In this document: positions 18,416-28,035 of the stretch, piece by piece
How positions within the stretch are numbered: position 1 is the stretch's first letter
Layout of the letters: every line of letters begins with the position of its first letter
Source: Polycladidibacter hongkongensis
GTDB taxonomy: Bacteria > Pseudomonadota > Alphaproteobacteria > Rhizobiales > Stappiaceae
Direction of reading: 5' to 3'
DNA length: 64,000 nucleotides
Assembly (NCBI RefSeq): GCF_001561995.1
Contig: NZ_LLWC01000009.1
Location: 1 to 64,000 of the forward strand
Made by a program: the position numbers and the translations under genes
The notes under the pieces: generated by a model
Told to the model about the DNA's origin: nothing
What the model saw: only the letters and a program-made list of their open reading frames with translations
The model's database searches: none

Positions 18416-18474
18416 CAGCCGTAGCGGTGTCAGTCAAGCTGGCGCCGCTGCTGCACCTGCCGGCAACTGGCCTT

Positions 18475-18491
18475 TAGGGTAAAGCACCCTA
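18475..18491 (+). other. Hairpin in sdhA-sdhB spacer
   Basis: The 190-base gap between sdhA and sdhB is unusually long for this operon. It holds TAGGGT/ACCCTA (18475-18480, 18486-18491) with a 5-base loop, and nearby partial dyads around the two CCGGCA motifs. There is no T-run and no gene. It may set the sdhB transcript level or be a processing site. Confidence 0.4.
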
Positions 18492-18605
18492 GGCTTTAGG
18501 GAGAGAGCCCGGCAGTTGGCAACACACACATGGCAGGGGGAAACGCCTGTCTCAAGAAACTTCAAAATGGTGATTTCTTGAAGAGTTAGACGCGGAGCAA
18601 GAAAC

Positions 18606-19388
18606 ATGGTTCAGCTGACGCTACCTAAAAATTCCCGGATGGGAAAAGGCAAGGTCTGGCCTAAGCCGGAAGGCGCGACCAACCTGCGCGAATACCGTAT
18701 CTACCGCTGGTCGCCAGATGATGGCCGTAACCCACGCGTAGACACATACTATGTGGATCAAGATGACTGCGGGCCAATGGTGCTCGATGCGCTGATCTAT
18801 ATTAAAAACAGTGTCGATCCGACACTTACTTTCCGTCGTTCATGCCGTGAAGGTATTTGCGGCTCCTGTGCGATGAATATCGATGGCACCAACACACTGG
18901 CCTGTACCAAGGGCAGTGATGAGGTATCTGGCGAGATCGTGAAGATCTATCCACTGCCTCACATGCCAGTGGTGAAAGATCTGGTGCCGGATTTGACACG
19001 ATTCTACACCCAGCACCGTTCAATCGAGCCATATTTGAAAACATCTACGCCGGCTCCGGAAAAAGAGTGGCTGCAGTCCCGTGAAGACCGGGAGAAGCTT
19101 GACGGGCTTTACGAGTGCATCCTGTGTGCGTGCTGCTCCACATCCTGCCCGAGTTATTGGTGGAACGGTGATCGCTACCTCGGTCCTGCTATCCTGCTGC
19201 AGGCTTACCGCTGGTTGATTGATAGTCGCGATGAAGCCACCGGCGAGCGTCTGGATAATCTGGAAGACCCTTTCCGCCTTTATCGCTGTCACACGATTAT
19301 GAACTGTACCCAAACTTGTCCGAAGGGCTTGAACCCGGCTAAGGCAATTGCGGAGATCAAAAAGATGATGATCGAGCGTCGCGTATAG
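18606..19388 (+). CDS. sdhB: Succinate dehydrogenase iron-sulfur subunit
   Basis: A 260-residue subunit with three Fe-S clusters. The 2Fe-2S ligands are in [12 protein letters not shown] plus the later Cys in TLACTK. The 4Fe-4S and 3Fe-4S ligands are in [16 protein letters not shown] and [17 protein letters not shown]. It carries electrons from SdhA to the quinone site. A strong terminator follows 27 bases after the stop. Confidence 0.97.
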   Translation: MVQLTLPKNSRMGKGKVWPKPEGATNLREYRIYRWSPDDGRNPRVDTYYVDQDDCGPMVLDALIYIKNSVDPTLTFRRSCREGICGSCAMNIDGTNTLACTKGSDEVSGEIVKIYPLPHMPVVKDLVPDLTRFYTQHRSIEPYLKTSTPAPEKEWLQSREDREKLDGLYECILCACCSTSCPSYWWNGDRYLGPAILLQAYRWLIDSRDEATGERLDNLEDPFRLYRCHTIMNCTQTCPKGLNPAKAIAEIKKMMIERRV

Positions 19389-19415
19389 GCGGCCCATCCA
19401 TCGTAACGAAAAAAG

Positions 19416-19446
19416 AAGCCGCCCCGGTTAAACGAGGCGGCTTTTT
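19416..19446 (+). terminator. Rho-independent terminator of sdhCDAB
   Basis: AAGCCGCC (19416-19423) pairs with GGCGGCTT (19436-19443), and the T-run extends to 19446. The stem is GC-rich and perfect. Confidence 0.88.
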
Positions 19447-19534
19447 GTTTGCGGTGGCGAAGAGGAGGAGGGCTTCGCCATTCCGCAGCTGCGCCGGATT
19501 TGGGAGGAGGGTACGGCGCAATCTCCAAAACGCT

Positions 19535-20197
19535 CTAATATGTCTCGAACCTGTAGGTCAGCCCCAGCCGTACGATGTCAGCGCTCATATCCTCTTGAAA
19601 ACGCGTTGAGCCAATGTTGTAGGCCTCGTCAGAAAACGCCAGATGCTGATAGTCGAGCCGGATTGCAAGATTCTTGCTAACAAATGCTTCCGCCCCGCCG
19701 CCGATAATCCATCCTACGACCTGCGCATTGTCAGAGTTGGTCCCTAAGGTGGCATTGCGCGCTGTGATGCTTGCAGTCGCGATGCCGACATTTGCGTAAG
19801 CCAACGCAAAGCCATAGGTGATGCCGCCGCGCAGCTTTGCAGCAGCCATAGAATTCATTGAGAGCTCTAATCCGGAAGAGGCGGTGTTGTTGGTATTAGC
19901 GAAGTTTCCCTCCACTTCAACTCCAACAAAGGCATTGCGATAGACATAGTTATAGCCGCCGTAAATGCCGCCAATCCCACCATCAAAGCCGGTATTGCTT
20001 TCAAAGCGGTCATCGCCGGTAACATGCGCATATCCGCCTTGAGCACCAATGTAAAAGCCATCCCACTCGGTCTGGCTCACATCATAAAAGCTGACGCGCT
20101 GCTCGTAGCCCGCGCCAACCTCTTCTTGCGCATAGGCGGGTGCGGCCAATAAACTAAATCCAGCGCTTAAGACTGCGATTAATCGAATTCTATCCAT
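19535..20197 (-). CDS. Outer-membrane beta-barrel protein, Omp25/RopB-like
   Basis: A 220-residue secreted protein. The signal peptide MDRIRLIAVLSAGFSLLAAP ends in AYA-Q (about residue 23). The mature part has alternating hydrophobic strands: WDGFYIGAQGGYAHV, GGIYGGYNYVYRNAFVGVEVEGNF, LRGGITYGFALAYANVGIAT, and the closing ADIVRLGLTYRFETY with a C-terminal aromatic. This is the architecture of the rhizobial Omp25/Omp31/RopB porin-like family. It is transcribed towards sdhB and appears monocistronic. A structural role in the outer membrane is the family-level expectation. Confidence 0.87.
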   Translation of the reverse strand: MDRIRLIAVLSAGFSLLAAPAYAQEEVGAGYEQRVSFYDVSQTEWDGFYIGAQGGYAHVTGDDRFESNTGFDGGIGGIYGGYNYVYRNAFVGVEVEGNFANTNNTASSGLELSMNSMAAAKLRGGITYGFALAYANVGIATASITARNATLGTNSDNAQVVGWIIGGGAEAFVSKNLAIRLDYQHLAFSDEAYNIGSTRFQEDMSADIVRLGLTYRFETY

Positions 20198-20347
20198 GGA
20201 AGCCCCCCATGACTCTGTACTATCGCTTCATGCTAAACATGGAGCGCTCTCCATACGGTTTCGAGGGCCATTTCAATTCAAATCAATTGATAAACACCTA
20301 AAGGCGCATCCGTGAAAAGAAGTTGGAATTAAAGAACAGTGCTACAA

Positions 20348-20947
20348 TTATCGATATTCAATTCCTTTGAGAAGCAGCTGCAAAACTGCCTTGCACTCGT
20401 CCTTTAGTTTTTGGCGATCGTGGTATCCTTGCAGCTGTGGGAAGCGAAACTTTACAGTGGCATCTTGCAGTGCCCGCGCAGTTCGATCAATCGGCACGAT
20501 GTCGAATTCCTCCGCCATAACGCCAGAATGGAGAATAGCCTTCAGTGGTGAGCGAAGGGCACGTAGATGAGTAGAAATCAGCTCTGGTCTCTTGGCAATG
20601 ATGACTTCAAAGCAACTCACCAAGCCGGGGTTATCGCTAAGTAGATCGTAGGAATCTTCAAACTCAGCCATCATCAGGGCCTGAAACCGCATGCTTGGGC
20701 TGGCATTTGGGTCCACTGTGTTTTCTAGTCTTGCAAGGTGCTTGGCCATTTCCGCAGCAACTACAGCGCAACCAAGCTCAAGCTTGTTGCGGTAGAAGTT
20801 GTAGATGTGCGCCATTGATATGCCAGAGTTTTCCGCGATCAGCGCCACAGAACTCTTGCCATAGCCAGACGAAAGAAAGGTCTCTCGCGCTGCCACGAGC
20901 ACATCCGCGGCCCGGCCTCGGGCAGTAAGAGCTTCCTCCAATGACAT
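20348..20947 (-). CDS. TetR/AcrR-family transcriptional regulator
   Basis: A 199-residue regulator. The N-terminal TetR helix-turn-helix runs about residues 10-55 (AARETFLSSGYGKSSVALIA, SGISMAHIYNFYRNKLEL). The C-terminal domain is a generic ligand-binding helical bundle. I chose the ATG at 20947 with GGAAG 5 bases upstream; an in-frame TTG lies 33 bases further out. It is divergent from a carboxymuconolactone-decarboxylase-family gene, and the spacer holds a perfect short palindrome near that gene, so it probably regulates it. Confidence 0.9.
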   Translation of the reverse strand: MSLEEALTARGRAADVLVAARETFLSSGYGKSSVALIAENSGISMAHIYNFYRNKLELGCAVVAAEMAKHLARLENTVDPNASPSMRFQALMMAEFEDSYDLLSDNPGLVSCFEVIIAKRPELISTHLRALRSPLKAILHSGVMAEEFDIVPIDRTARALQDATVKFRFPQLQGYHDRQKLKDECKAVLQLLLKGIEYR

Positions 20948-21084
20948 GGTGCTTCCAATGCAGTTTCTGAAAAATTTCAATAAATTTCAAAGCATGTTGC
21001 GCGCCTAAGAGCAAGGGTGCTCTAAGGTATTCTGGGTATAACCTATGCGTCAACCCAATCTAGCTCAAAGCTTCATCAGATACG

Positions 21085-21101
21085 GGCTATTCCCAATAGC
21101 C
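21085..21101. repeat. Inverted repeat in TetR/CMD spacer
   Basis: GGCTATT (21085-21091) and AATAGCC (21095-21101) form a perfect 7-bp stem with a CCC loop. A second dyad, AGAGCA/TGCTCT, lies at 21008-21023. Neither has a T-run, and their role is unknown. Confidence 0.4.
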
Positions 21102-21127
21102 AGCATCAAAAATTGTGCCTACGAATA

Positions 21128-21141
21128 TTAGTTACAACTAA
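21128..21141. promoter_or_regulatory. Candidate TetR operator
   Basis: TTAGTTACAACTAA is a perfect 6-2-6 palindrome, 17 bases upstream of the ATG at 21159. Its symmetry and place in a divergent TetR spacer make it the best operator candidate. Binding is not shown by the sequence. Confidence 0.5.
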
Positions 21142-21158
21142 AGTATAGGTGATTAACG

Positions 21159-21503
21159 ATGGCAGTTAGAGACTGGAATGATTTTTTAAGGCAAACGGAT
21201 GGTCGACTGAGTGAGCTGCGTCCCGGAATGCCGGGCACCATGAAGGGTTTTGGGGAAATGGCCAAGAGCGCGATCACGCCTGGTGCGCTTGATTCCAAAA
21301 CCAAAGAACTCATGGCCCTAGCTATTGGTATCGCTGCGCGCTGCGATGCATGCCTTGGCTACCACGCAAAGGCAGCCATTAAATACGGTGCGACTCGCGA
21401 AGAGGTAATCGAGACGATTTCTGTTGCGGTCTATATGGGGGGCGGGCCGTCCTTAATGTACGGTGCTGAGGCACTTTCTGCATTTGATGAGCTGTCCAAG
21501 TAA
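21159..21503 (+). CDS. Carboxymuconolactone decarboxylase/AhpD-family protein
   Basis: A 114-residue all-helical protein with the AhpD-type core. The CxxC pair with its flanking His is in RCDACLGYHAKAAIKYGAT (about residues 66-84), typical of peroxidase-reductase-like members of this family. GALDSKTKELMALAIGIAARC precedes it. It probably has thiol-disulfide or peroxide-stress activity, not lactone decarboxylation. It is divergent from the TetR gene that likely controls it. Confidence 0.9.
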   Translation: MAVRDWNDFLRQTDGRLSELRPGMPGTMKGFGEMAKSAITPGALDSKTKELMALAIGIAARCDACLGYHAKAAIKYGATREEVIETISVAVYMGGGPSLMYGAEALSAFDELSK

Positions 21504-21705
21504 AATCAGTGGGATGGCGGGTAAAGTCGGCACTCCCCTTCGGCTTTGCCCACTCATTTAACCGTGGCTGCCTTGCGTCACTCACATAACGAGGGTAAGT
21601 GCATAAAAAACACTTAGCACTCGGGCGAACAGGGTGACCGCATCAACAGCACATAAGGCCGTTTTCCAGCTATCAAAAAGATCGCAGCAAAACGGAAAAG
21701 AAATT

Positions 21706-22470
21706 ATGCAGCATCTGCATGATCTTGAAGACGCGCGCGGGCTTCGGGTTCTTCATGCAGGTGACCCCTCATTGCTGCTGTTAGGAAATCCGAACAGGCT
21801 TGAAAACAATAGAAGCCAGTTTGTTTTTGTCCGCTCAATAGATCACTACTTGTCGCTCTTTCCGCAGGATGGCGATATCGAGTTGGCTGATTGTGATCCA
21901 CTCGATATTTCAGGGCAAGACATCAAGTCGGTAATCATTCAGTGCCTACAAGGCAATACGACATATTTGGATCTGCTTCGTACTCCAATCGCACAGTTAA
22001 AGATCGGCTCCTTCGCCGAGCAACTCGTCGATTTTGCATTGGAGAACGGCGATCCTGTTCGTTTTGCTTCATGGCATTTAAAAAGACTAACCCGCCAGCG
22101 CCGCAGATTTGATGGGGGGGCGAAAGCTGAAATAGTTCCAGAACGTCTCATAGAATTGTTGCGCCCCGCACTTTCTCTGCGCTGGTACTCTCAAAACCGC
22201 TTAACAGGTTTGCCACCGGCAACCTTGCCGCAGCTATTGGAAGATGTTTTTTTACGCCCAGTCCTTAGGGGTGAGATTGACGAACTGCTGCAAAGACAAA
22301 GTGAAGGTAACCTGCGCGATTTGATGAAGATACCTTCCGCTATTGCGGATCTCGTTCTTGCGGAAATTGAGGCAGGACCGGCGATAGAAACCCGCCGCAA
22401 GCGTACGATGACACGCACCGAGCTTGGCAATGCGGATCGCTTCTTTCTAAAGTGGGCAGTAGCGAAGTAG
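21706..22470 (+). CDS. RlaP/YcgL-family nucleotidyltransferase-fold protein, catalytic residues missing
   Basis: A 254-residue protein whose layout matches the RlaP/YcgL (DUF2204-like, Pol-beta superfamily) proteins: FVFVRSIDHYLSL, LDISGQDIKSVIIQCL, YLDLLRTPI, HLKRLTRQ, LRPALSLRWYSQNR. I start at ATG 21706 (GGAAAAG upstream), where family members begin; a GTG at 21634 would add 24 residues. Active members have a GSRAxG...DSDxD catalytic segment. Here the equivalent stretch reads LLLLGNPNRLENNRSQF, so the metal-binding Asp pair is absent. The family assignment is from memory of the motif pattern. If right, this is a pseudoenzyme. The neighbours give no clear partner. Confidence 0.62.
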   Translation: MQHLHDLEDARGLRVLHAGDPSLLLLGNPNRLENNRSQFVFVRSIDHYLSLFPQDGDIELADCDPLDISGQDIKSVIIQCLQGNTTYLDLLRTPIAQLKIGSFAEQLVDFALENGDPVRFASWHLKRLTRQRRRFDGGAKAEIVPERLIELLRPALSLRWYSQNRLTGLPPATLPQLLEDVFLRPVLRGEIDELLQRQSEGNLRDLMKIPSAIADLVLAEIEAGPAIETRRKRTMTRTELGNADRFFLKWAVAK

Positions 22471-22535
22471 ACGCACCTCCTTTGCATTCAGTAACCCCCT
22501 ACATCTTCAAGGGTAGCACTTGTCATCGCATGCCG

Positions 22536-22913
22536 CTATGACCACACCGGCGATGTAAAGATTGCCAGCGCAGCGATGAGCCCAACAGCCCAGCTGGTGC
22601 TGCGCAGCGATGGGCGGTTTGTCCAGTAGCAGAAAATGTAAATCAAACGCATGGCGATATACAAGCCGCAGAGCTGATTGATCCAATAAGGGTCGCCCTG
22701 CTGCCAAAGTGCGACAAGTACGGCGACGGCATAAAAGGGGAAAGCTTCATAGCTGTTTTGGTGTGCCCCCTGTGCGCGGGCTCTGAACCCTTTGCGCCAG
22801 TATTCGGGATCGCGTGGATAAGCATTGTTATAAGAGCGGTTTAGTTTTGCTGGGCCAATTGCAACAAGAGGAAGAAGCGCAGCGATGAGAAGAGACCATA
22901 TAGCAAAAGACAT
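22536..22913 (-). CDS. MAPEG-family membrane protein
   Basis: A 125-residue protein with four membrane helices in the MAPEG pattern. The conserved loop after helix 1 reads KLNRSYNNAYPRDPEYW, followed by RARAQGAHQNSYEAFPFYA, which contains the family's RA..NxxE glutathione-contact residues. It begins MSFAIWSLLIAALLPLVAIG behind GAGGAAT. Bacterial MAPEG proteins of this type are mostly uncharacterised; glutathione-dependent detoxification is possible. It converges on the RlaP-like gene and diverges from the ArsC-like gene. Confidence 0.9.
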   Translation of the reverse strand: MSFAIWSLLIAALLPLVAIGPAKLNRSYNNAYPRDPEYWRKGFRARAQGAHQNSYEAFPFYAVAVLVALWQQGDPYWINQLCGLYIAMRLIYIFCYWTNRPSLRSTSWAVGLIAALAIFTSPVWS

Positions 22914-23145
22914 AAGTTATTCCTCTTCGAAAATGATAGGAGACGTCTCCAGATACCGCAGAAAGACTGCGGTTGCATCCGAATAAAATCAATCCGACAA
23001 ACCTTACATGTAACTTACGGCATCGAAGTGTTTTACCCAAATTGATAATGCGGCTGTCATGTAGTCGCCATTATCATGATGCTATCACGCGTCGAAGAAC
23101 GGCCTTTAAAGACACTTGGCCAGAATTTCTGAGGAGATCAGGCTA
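22914..23145. promoter_or_regulatory. Divergent spacer with two dyads
   Basis: GGAGACGTCTCC (22939-22950) is a perfect 12-bp palindrome 26 bases upstream of the MAPEG start. TGATAATG (23043-23050) and CATTATCA (23069-23076) form a perfect 8-bp inverted repeat with 18 bases between, roughly in the middle of the spacer. Both could be regulator sites for the divergent pair. No regulator gene is adjacent. Confidence 0.4.
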
Positions 23146-23604
23146 ATGCAAAGAACAAATGTCCTGTTTCTGTGTTCAGACAATGCGTATCTATCCCTGT
23201 TGGCCGAAGCCTACTTAAATCAACATGCAAGTGCGGGGTTGCACGCGTTTTCGGCGGGCCCCGCTCCGGCGGGAAAGTTAAGCCCGCAATTGAAAAAGGC
23301 TCTATTTGAAAATGGGCTATCAGATGCAGGGCTAGAACCGAAATCATGGGATATATTCGCACTGCCCCATGCGCCGCAGCCAGACTACGTCATCCAGCTG
23401 CAGCGAGATCCAAGACTCGCACAGCAACCTCAGTGGCTAAGAGCGCCAAAGCAAATGCACTGGCAGATTTCCCTGCCAACATCGCAAATGAGCGCTGGTG
23501 CACGCCGAAAGAAAGCTTTTGACACCCTCGCGGCGGCGATCGATCGAGCGTTAGAGGCTGGCGCCTTTGGACAGGAAAATCCAAAGCTTAAAGCATCTGC
23601 ATGA
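23146..23604 (+). CDS. ArsC/low-molecular-weight phosphatase-like protein, catalytic motifs lost
   Basis: A 152-residue protein with the arsenate reductase/LMW-phosphatase layout. I start at ATG 23146 (GAGGAG nine bases upstream). The P-loop reads LFLCSDNAYLSLLAEA, where active enzymes have CX5R (CTGNSARS). The Cys is kept at residue 10 but the Arg is Leu at residue 16. Further on, DYVIQLQRD replaces the DxVITVCD segment with its resolving Cys, and HWQISLPTS replaces the HWGxxDPA segment with the acid Asp. PHAPQPD and the surrounding spacing keep the family shape. Arsenate reductase or phosphatase activity is therefore unlikely; a binding or scaffold role is more plausible. Confidence 0.75.
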   Translation: MQRTNVLFLCSDNAYLSLLAEAYLNQHASAGLHAFSAGPAPAGKLSPQLKKALFENGLSDAGLEPKSWDIFALPHAPQPDYVIQLQRDPRLAQQPQWLRAPKQMHWQISLPTSQMSAGARRKKAFDTLAAAIDRALEAGAFGQENPKLKASA

Positions 23605-23785
23605 GGAAAAGCGGGTTGGGATGCCCCCCGTTTTTTAGGCAAGTCAATTGCAATTCCCCCCAGAATCTGCAAGTGTTTTTTCAGATTTAACTCGGCATAC
23701 GAGCGCCATTCTTTATTTTCGGGGCAAATTCGGCGTAACCCATGTTTTTCGTGATTGCCTCGCGCAACAGGTGGGAACCGAACCT

Positions 23786-24316
23786 ATGAACTTAAACAGC
23801 AAACTTGTTATCGCAACAGCGCTCGCGCTGCTGACGGCCGGCTGCATGCGCACATCGTACACACGCAGCTATGTCTCGAGCCTTCCGGCCACGCCAGTGC
23901 AGCAGGTTGAAGGCGGTCAGCTTGATCCGGTCGACCCAAATGCACAGCCAGTTGACCAGTCCGCACTTGGTGGTCAGGGCTCTGACCAAGGTGGCACAAC
24001 TGTAATAGCCGCGAATTCCGCAACCGCAGGGACAGGCGCCGTTGGACGTAGCGAGCTTCTGGGTGGTTGGAATGTATCCTCTGGTGCTTCTAGCTGTAAG
24101 CTCTTTATGACGCTGACCACATGGAGCGGGGGGTACCGCGCCAATACACGTGGATGTGATGATGGTAACTTGTCTCGCATCGCAGCATGGAATTTGAATG
24201 GCAATACAGTTGTGCTCAAAGATGCTTCTGGGGGCGACATTGCGACTCTCTCAGGCGGTGGCGCCACTTTCTCCGGTCAGACGTCTTCTGGTGAACCGAT
24301 CTCGTTCCAGCGCTAG
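23786..24316 (+). CDS. omp19: Omp19-like outer-membrane lipoprotein, protease-inhibitor (Inh) family
   Basis: A 176-residue lipoprotein. The signal sequence ends in the lipobox LTAGC (Cys at residue 19). A Pro/Gln/Gly-rich linker (residues ~30-85) follows, then a beta-barrel domain: LLGGWNVSSGASSCKLFMTL, the GYRANTRGC disulfide partner, AAWNLNGNTVVLKDASGGDI, and FSGQTSSGEPISFQR. Length and layout match Brucella Omp19, a lipoprotein that inhibits proteases. I chose ATG 23786 because it gives the lipoprotein signal and the family length; upstream in-frame codons do not. It is monocistronic with its own terminator. Confidence 0.87.
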   Translation: MNLNSKLVIATALALLTAGCMRTSYTRSYVSSLPATPVQQVEGGQLDPVDPNAQPVDQSALGGQGSDQGGTTVIAANSATAGTGAVGRSELLGGWNVSSGASSCKLFMTLTTWSGGYRANTRGCDDGNLSRIAAWNLNGNTVVLKDASGGDIATLSGGGATFSGQTSSGEPISFQR

Positions 24317-24353
24317 TCCAGTCCAGCTCTGCTAGATGCAGCTTTATGTATCC

Positions 24354-24383
24354 GCGCCCCCTTTTGCTTGGGGGCGCTTTTTT
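24354..24383 (+). terminator. Rho-independent terminator after omp19-like gene
   Basis: GCGCCCCC (24354-24361) pairs perfectly with GGGGGCGC (24370-24377), followed by six T. Confidence 0.9.
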
Positions 24384-24443
24384 CTTGCTCTGCAACACTC
24401 GCCTCCGTTATTGCAAGGGCGACAGATTTTCTAGTTTTAGGGA

Positions 24444-25604
24444 ATGCGAATGACTTACATTGTCTCAGGAACTCAATCCGTAATGGCGCGCTATCAAGAG
24501 TTGGTAAGCGCTGCGTCGATAAGCGAGGACGCCGCACAGTTGCAGGTCGTCCGCTTGCTGGATGAGTTGGACGAGGCACTAGCGACGCGGCAGGCCGCCA
24601 GTGAGAGGCAGGGCTTTTTGTCACGTCTTTTTTCTGGGGGAAAGGCGAAGCAAGCCTCCCCAAAAGGGCTCTATATTTGGGGCTCAGTAGGGCGCGGGAA
24701 AACTATGCTGATGGACCTTTTCTTTGAAGGCGCCAGGGAACTAAAAAAGCAGCGCTCACATTTTCATGAGTTCATGGAGGATGTGCATAATCGCGTTTAT
24801 GCGGTGCGGCAGAAAATCAGCAGCGGAGAGCTAAAGGACGGCGACCCCATACTGCCCGTCGCAGATGAGATTGCGAATAATGTAAGCTTGCTGTGCTTTG
24901 ACGAGTTTACGGTAACAGACATTGCAGATGCGATGTTGCTAGGGCGTCTGTTCACGCGCCTCTTTGAGAAAGGCGTGGTGATTGTTGTCACCTCCAACGT
25001 GGTTCCCGATAATCTTTACAAGGACGGACTAAACCGCAATCACATCTTGCCTTTCATCGCTTTGCTTAAAGAGCGGACAACAACGATCTGTCTGGATTCA
25101 CCCACCGATTATCGCCTTGAAAAACTAGGAAAAGCTGAGACCTATATCGCACCGTGCGGCCCGCAAGCGGATGAAAAAATGCAGCAGCTATGGGAAGAGA
25201 TCACGATGGGCCTCCCACTACATCGTGAAGAGCTGCACAATAAAGGGCGCGTGATTCCTGTAATTAAAACCTGTTCTGCAGTAGCGTGGTTTACATTTGA
25301 CGAGTTGTGCGTGCAACCACTCGGTGCATCAGATTACTTACGTATATGCCGAGCCTATCACACGATATTCCTATCAGGCGTACCTGTGCTCAGCAAAAAG
25401 CGCCGCAACGAAGCGAAGCGGTTTATCAATCTAATTGATACGCTTTATGACAATCATCGACAGCTAGTCATATGTGCCGCGGCGGAGCCGACCCAGCTCT
25501 ATATTTCCGAGGGGGGAACCGAGGCCTTTGAGTTTGATCGAACCGCCTCTAGATTGATTGAGATGCGTTCTCGGGAGTACTTACTGAGTCGCAAAGATTT
25601 GTGA
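24444..25604 (+). CDS. zapE: Cell-division ATPase ZapE/AFG1 family
   Basis: A 386-residue AFG1-type AAA-like ATPase. Walker A is GSVGRGKTML (about residues 83-92), Walker B is LLCFDEFTVTD, and VVVTSNVVPDNLYKDGLNR carries the sensor and Arg-finger region. The C-terminal KRRNEAKRFINLIDTLYDN is characteristic. In bacteria ZapE binds the FtsZ ring; in mitochondria its relative handles respiratory-chain quality control. It precedes mdh, a common rhizobial arrangement. The start could be ATG 24444 or the ATG two codons later. Confidence 0.93.
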   Translation: MRMTYIVSGTQSVMARYQELVSAASISEDAAQLQVVRLLDELDEALATRQAASERQGFLSRLFSGGKAKQASPKGLYIWGSVGRGKTMLMDLFFEGARELKKQRSHFHEFMEDVHNRVYAVRQKISSGELKDGDPILPVADEIANNVSLLCFDEFTVTDIADAMLLGRLFTRLFEKGVVIVVTSNVVPDNLYKDGLNRNHILPFIALLKERTTTICLDSPTDYRLEKLGKAETYIAPCGPQADEKMQQLWEEITMGLPLHREELHNKGRVIPVIKTCSAVAWFTFDELCVQPLGASDYLRICRAYHTIFLSGVPVLSKKRRNEAKRFINLIDTLYDNHRQLVICAAAEPTQLYISEGGTEAFEFDRTASRLIEMRSREYLLSRKDL

Positions 25605-25702
25605 AATTGAAAAAAATCAAAATTTTTCAGTTCCGCGAATTGTTCTAAAGTCGACTTTTTGCGAGATATCACCGAAAAATGAACTAATTGGCTGGCTCAA
25701 GG

Positions 25703-25726
25703 CGCATTTTGCTTGCGCAAAATGCG
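25703..25726. promoter_or_regulatory. Perfect palindrome upstream of mdh
   Basis: CGCATTTTGC (25703-25712) and GCAAAATGCG (25717-25726) form a perfect 10-bp inverted repeat with a TTGC loop, 69 bases upstream of mdh. No T-run follows, so it is more likely an operator or leader hairpin than the zapE terminator. It could control the whole mdh-suc block. Confidence 0.5.
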
Positions 25727-25729
25727 TAA

Positions 25730-26758
<1,029 letters not shown>

Positions 26759-26835
26759 GACGACGGCTGAAACCCAACTCTGAAAGGCTGGCGCACCAAT
26801 GTGCCAGCCATCTTCCGTTACAACAGGCAGATCAG

Positions 26836-28035
26836 ATGAACATTCATGAATATCAGGCGAAAGCCGTTTTGAAAGAGTACGGCGCTCCCGTTGCTGAAGG
26901 CGTCGCAATCTTTTCGGCTGACGAAGCTGAAGCCGCAGCAAAATCCCTACCAGGCCCGCTGTGGGTTGTTAAATCGCAGATCCACGCAGGTGGCCGCGGT
27001 AAAGGCAAGTTCAAAGAGCTGCCTGCAGATGCAAAAGGCGGCGTTCGTCTGGCGTTCAACCTTGACGAAGTGACCTCCCACGCAAAAGAAATGCTGGGCA
27101 ACACTCTCGTTACCGCACAGACCGGTGATGCAGGCAAGGTTGTAAACCGTCTCTACATCGAAGATGGCGCTGACATTGATCGCGAACTCTACCTCTCCTT
27201 GCTGGTAGACCGTACCTGTGGTCAGGTTGCTTTTGTTGCTTCCACAGAAGGTGGCATGGATATCGAAGAAGTTGCACACGCAACTCCAGAGAAAATCCTC
27301 ACCCTGCCGATCGATCCGGTTGAAGGCGTAACTGCTGGAAAAGCAAGCACCCTTTGCGATACGCTGAAGCTGGAAGGCGAAGCCCGCGAAGACGGTATGA
27401 AGCTGTTCCCGATCCTCTACAAAGCCTTTGTTGAAAAAGACATGGCTCTGCTGGAGATCAACCCGCTGATCGTCATGGAAAATGGCCGCCTGCGTGTCCT
27501 GGATTCGAAAGTATCCTTCGATGGCAACGCCCTGTTCCGTCATGAAGACATTGTTGCCCTGCGCGACAAAACCGAAGAAGACGCAAAAGAGATTGAAGCT
27601 TCCAAGCACGATCTGGCTTACGTCGCTCTTGATGGTAGCATCGGCTGCATGGTGAATGGTGCTGGCCTTGCCATGGCAACCATGGACATCATCAAGCTGT
27701 ATGGCGCCGAGCCTGCAAACTTCCTCGACGTGGGCGGCGGTGCCACCACCGAGAAAGTAACCGCAGCATTCAAGATCATCACGTCTGATCCAAACGTAAA
27801 AGGCATTCTTGTCAACATCTTCGGCGGCATCATGCGCTGTGATGTGATCGCTGAAGGCGTACTGGCAGCTGTGAAAGAAGTTGGCTTGCAAGTACCACTC
27901 GTTGTTCGTCTTGAAGGTACCAACGTGGAGCTTGGCAAGAAGATCATAAATGAAAGCGGCCTGAATGTAATTCCGGCGGACGACCTCGATGATGCAGCTC
28001 AGAAGATCGTAGCTGCTGTGAAGGAGGCTGCATAA
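26836..28035 (+). CDS. sucC: Succinyl-CoA synthetase beta subunit
   Basis: A 399-residue ATP-grasp subunit. It opens [16 protein letters not shown], with the nucleotide-binding [13 protein letters not shown] near residue 50. [12 protein letters not shown]-type metal residues appear as [12 protein letters not shown]. The C-terminal ligase domain has [13 protein letters not shown] and [15 protein letters not shown]. With SucD it makes succinate, CoA and ATP (or GTP) from succinyl-CoA. Its stop overlaps the sucD start (TAATG). Confidence 0.97.
   Translation: MNIHEYQAKAVLKEYGAPVAEGVAIFSADEAEAAAKSLPGPLWVVKSQIHAGGRGKGKFKELPADAKGGVRLAFNLDEVTSHAKEMLGNTLVTAQTGDAGKVVNRLYIEDGADIDRELYLSLLVDRTCGQVAFVASTEGGMDIEEVAHATPEKILTLPIDPVEGVTAGKASTLCDTLKLEGEAREDGMKLFPILYKAFVEKDMALLEINPLIVMENGRLRVLDSKVSFDGNALFRHEDIVALRDKTEEDAKEIEASKHDLAYVALDGSIGCMVNGAGLAMATMDIIKLYGAEPANFLDVGGGATTEKVTAAFKIITSDPNVKGILVNIFGGIMRCDVIAEGVLAAVKEVGLQVPLVVRLEGTNVELGKKIINESGLNVIPADDLDDAAQKIVAAVKEAA

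Noticed and set aside
23146-23604. Functional arsenate reductase
   Set aside because: The P-loop Arg, the resolving Cys and the acid Asp are all missing, so catalytic annotation would mislead.
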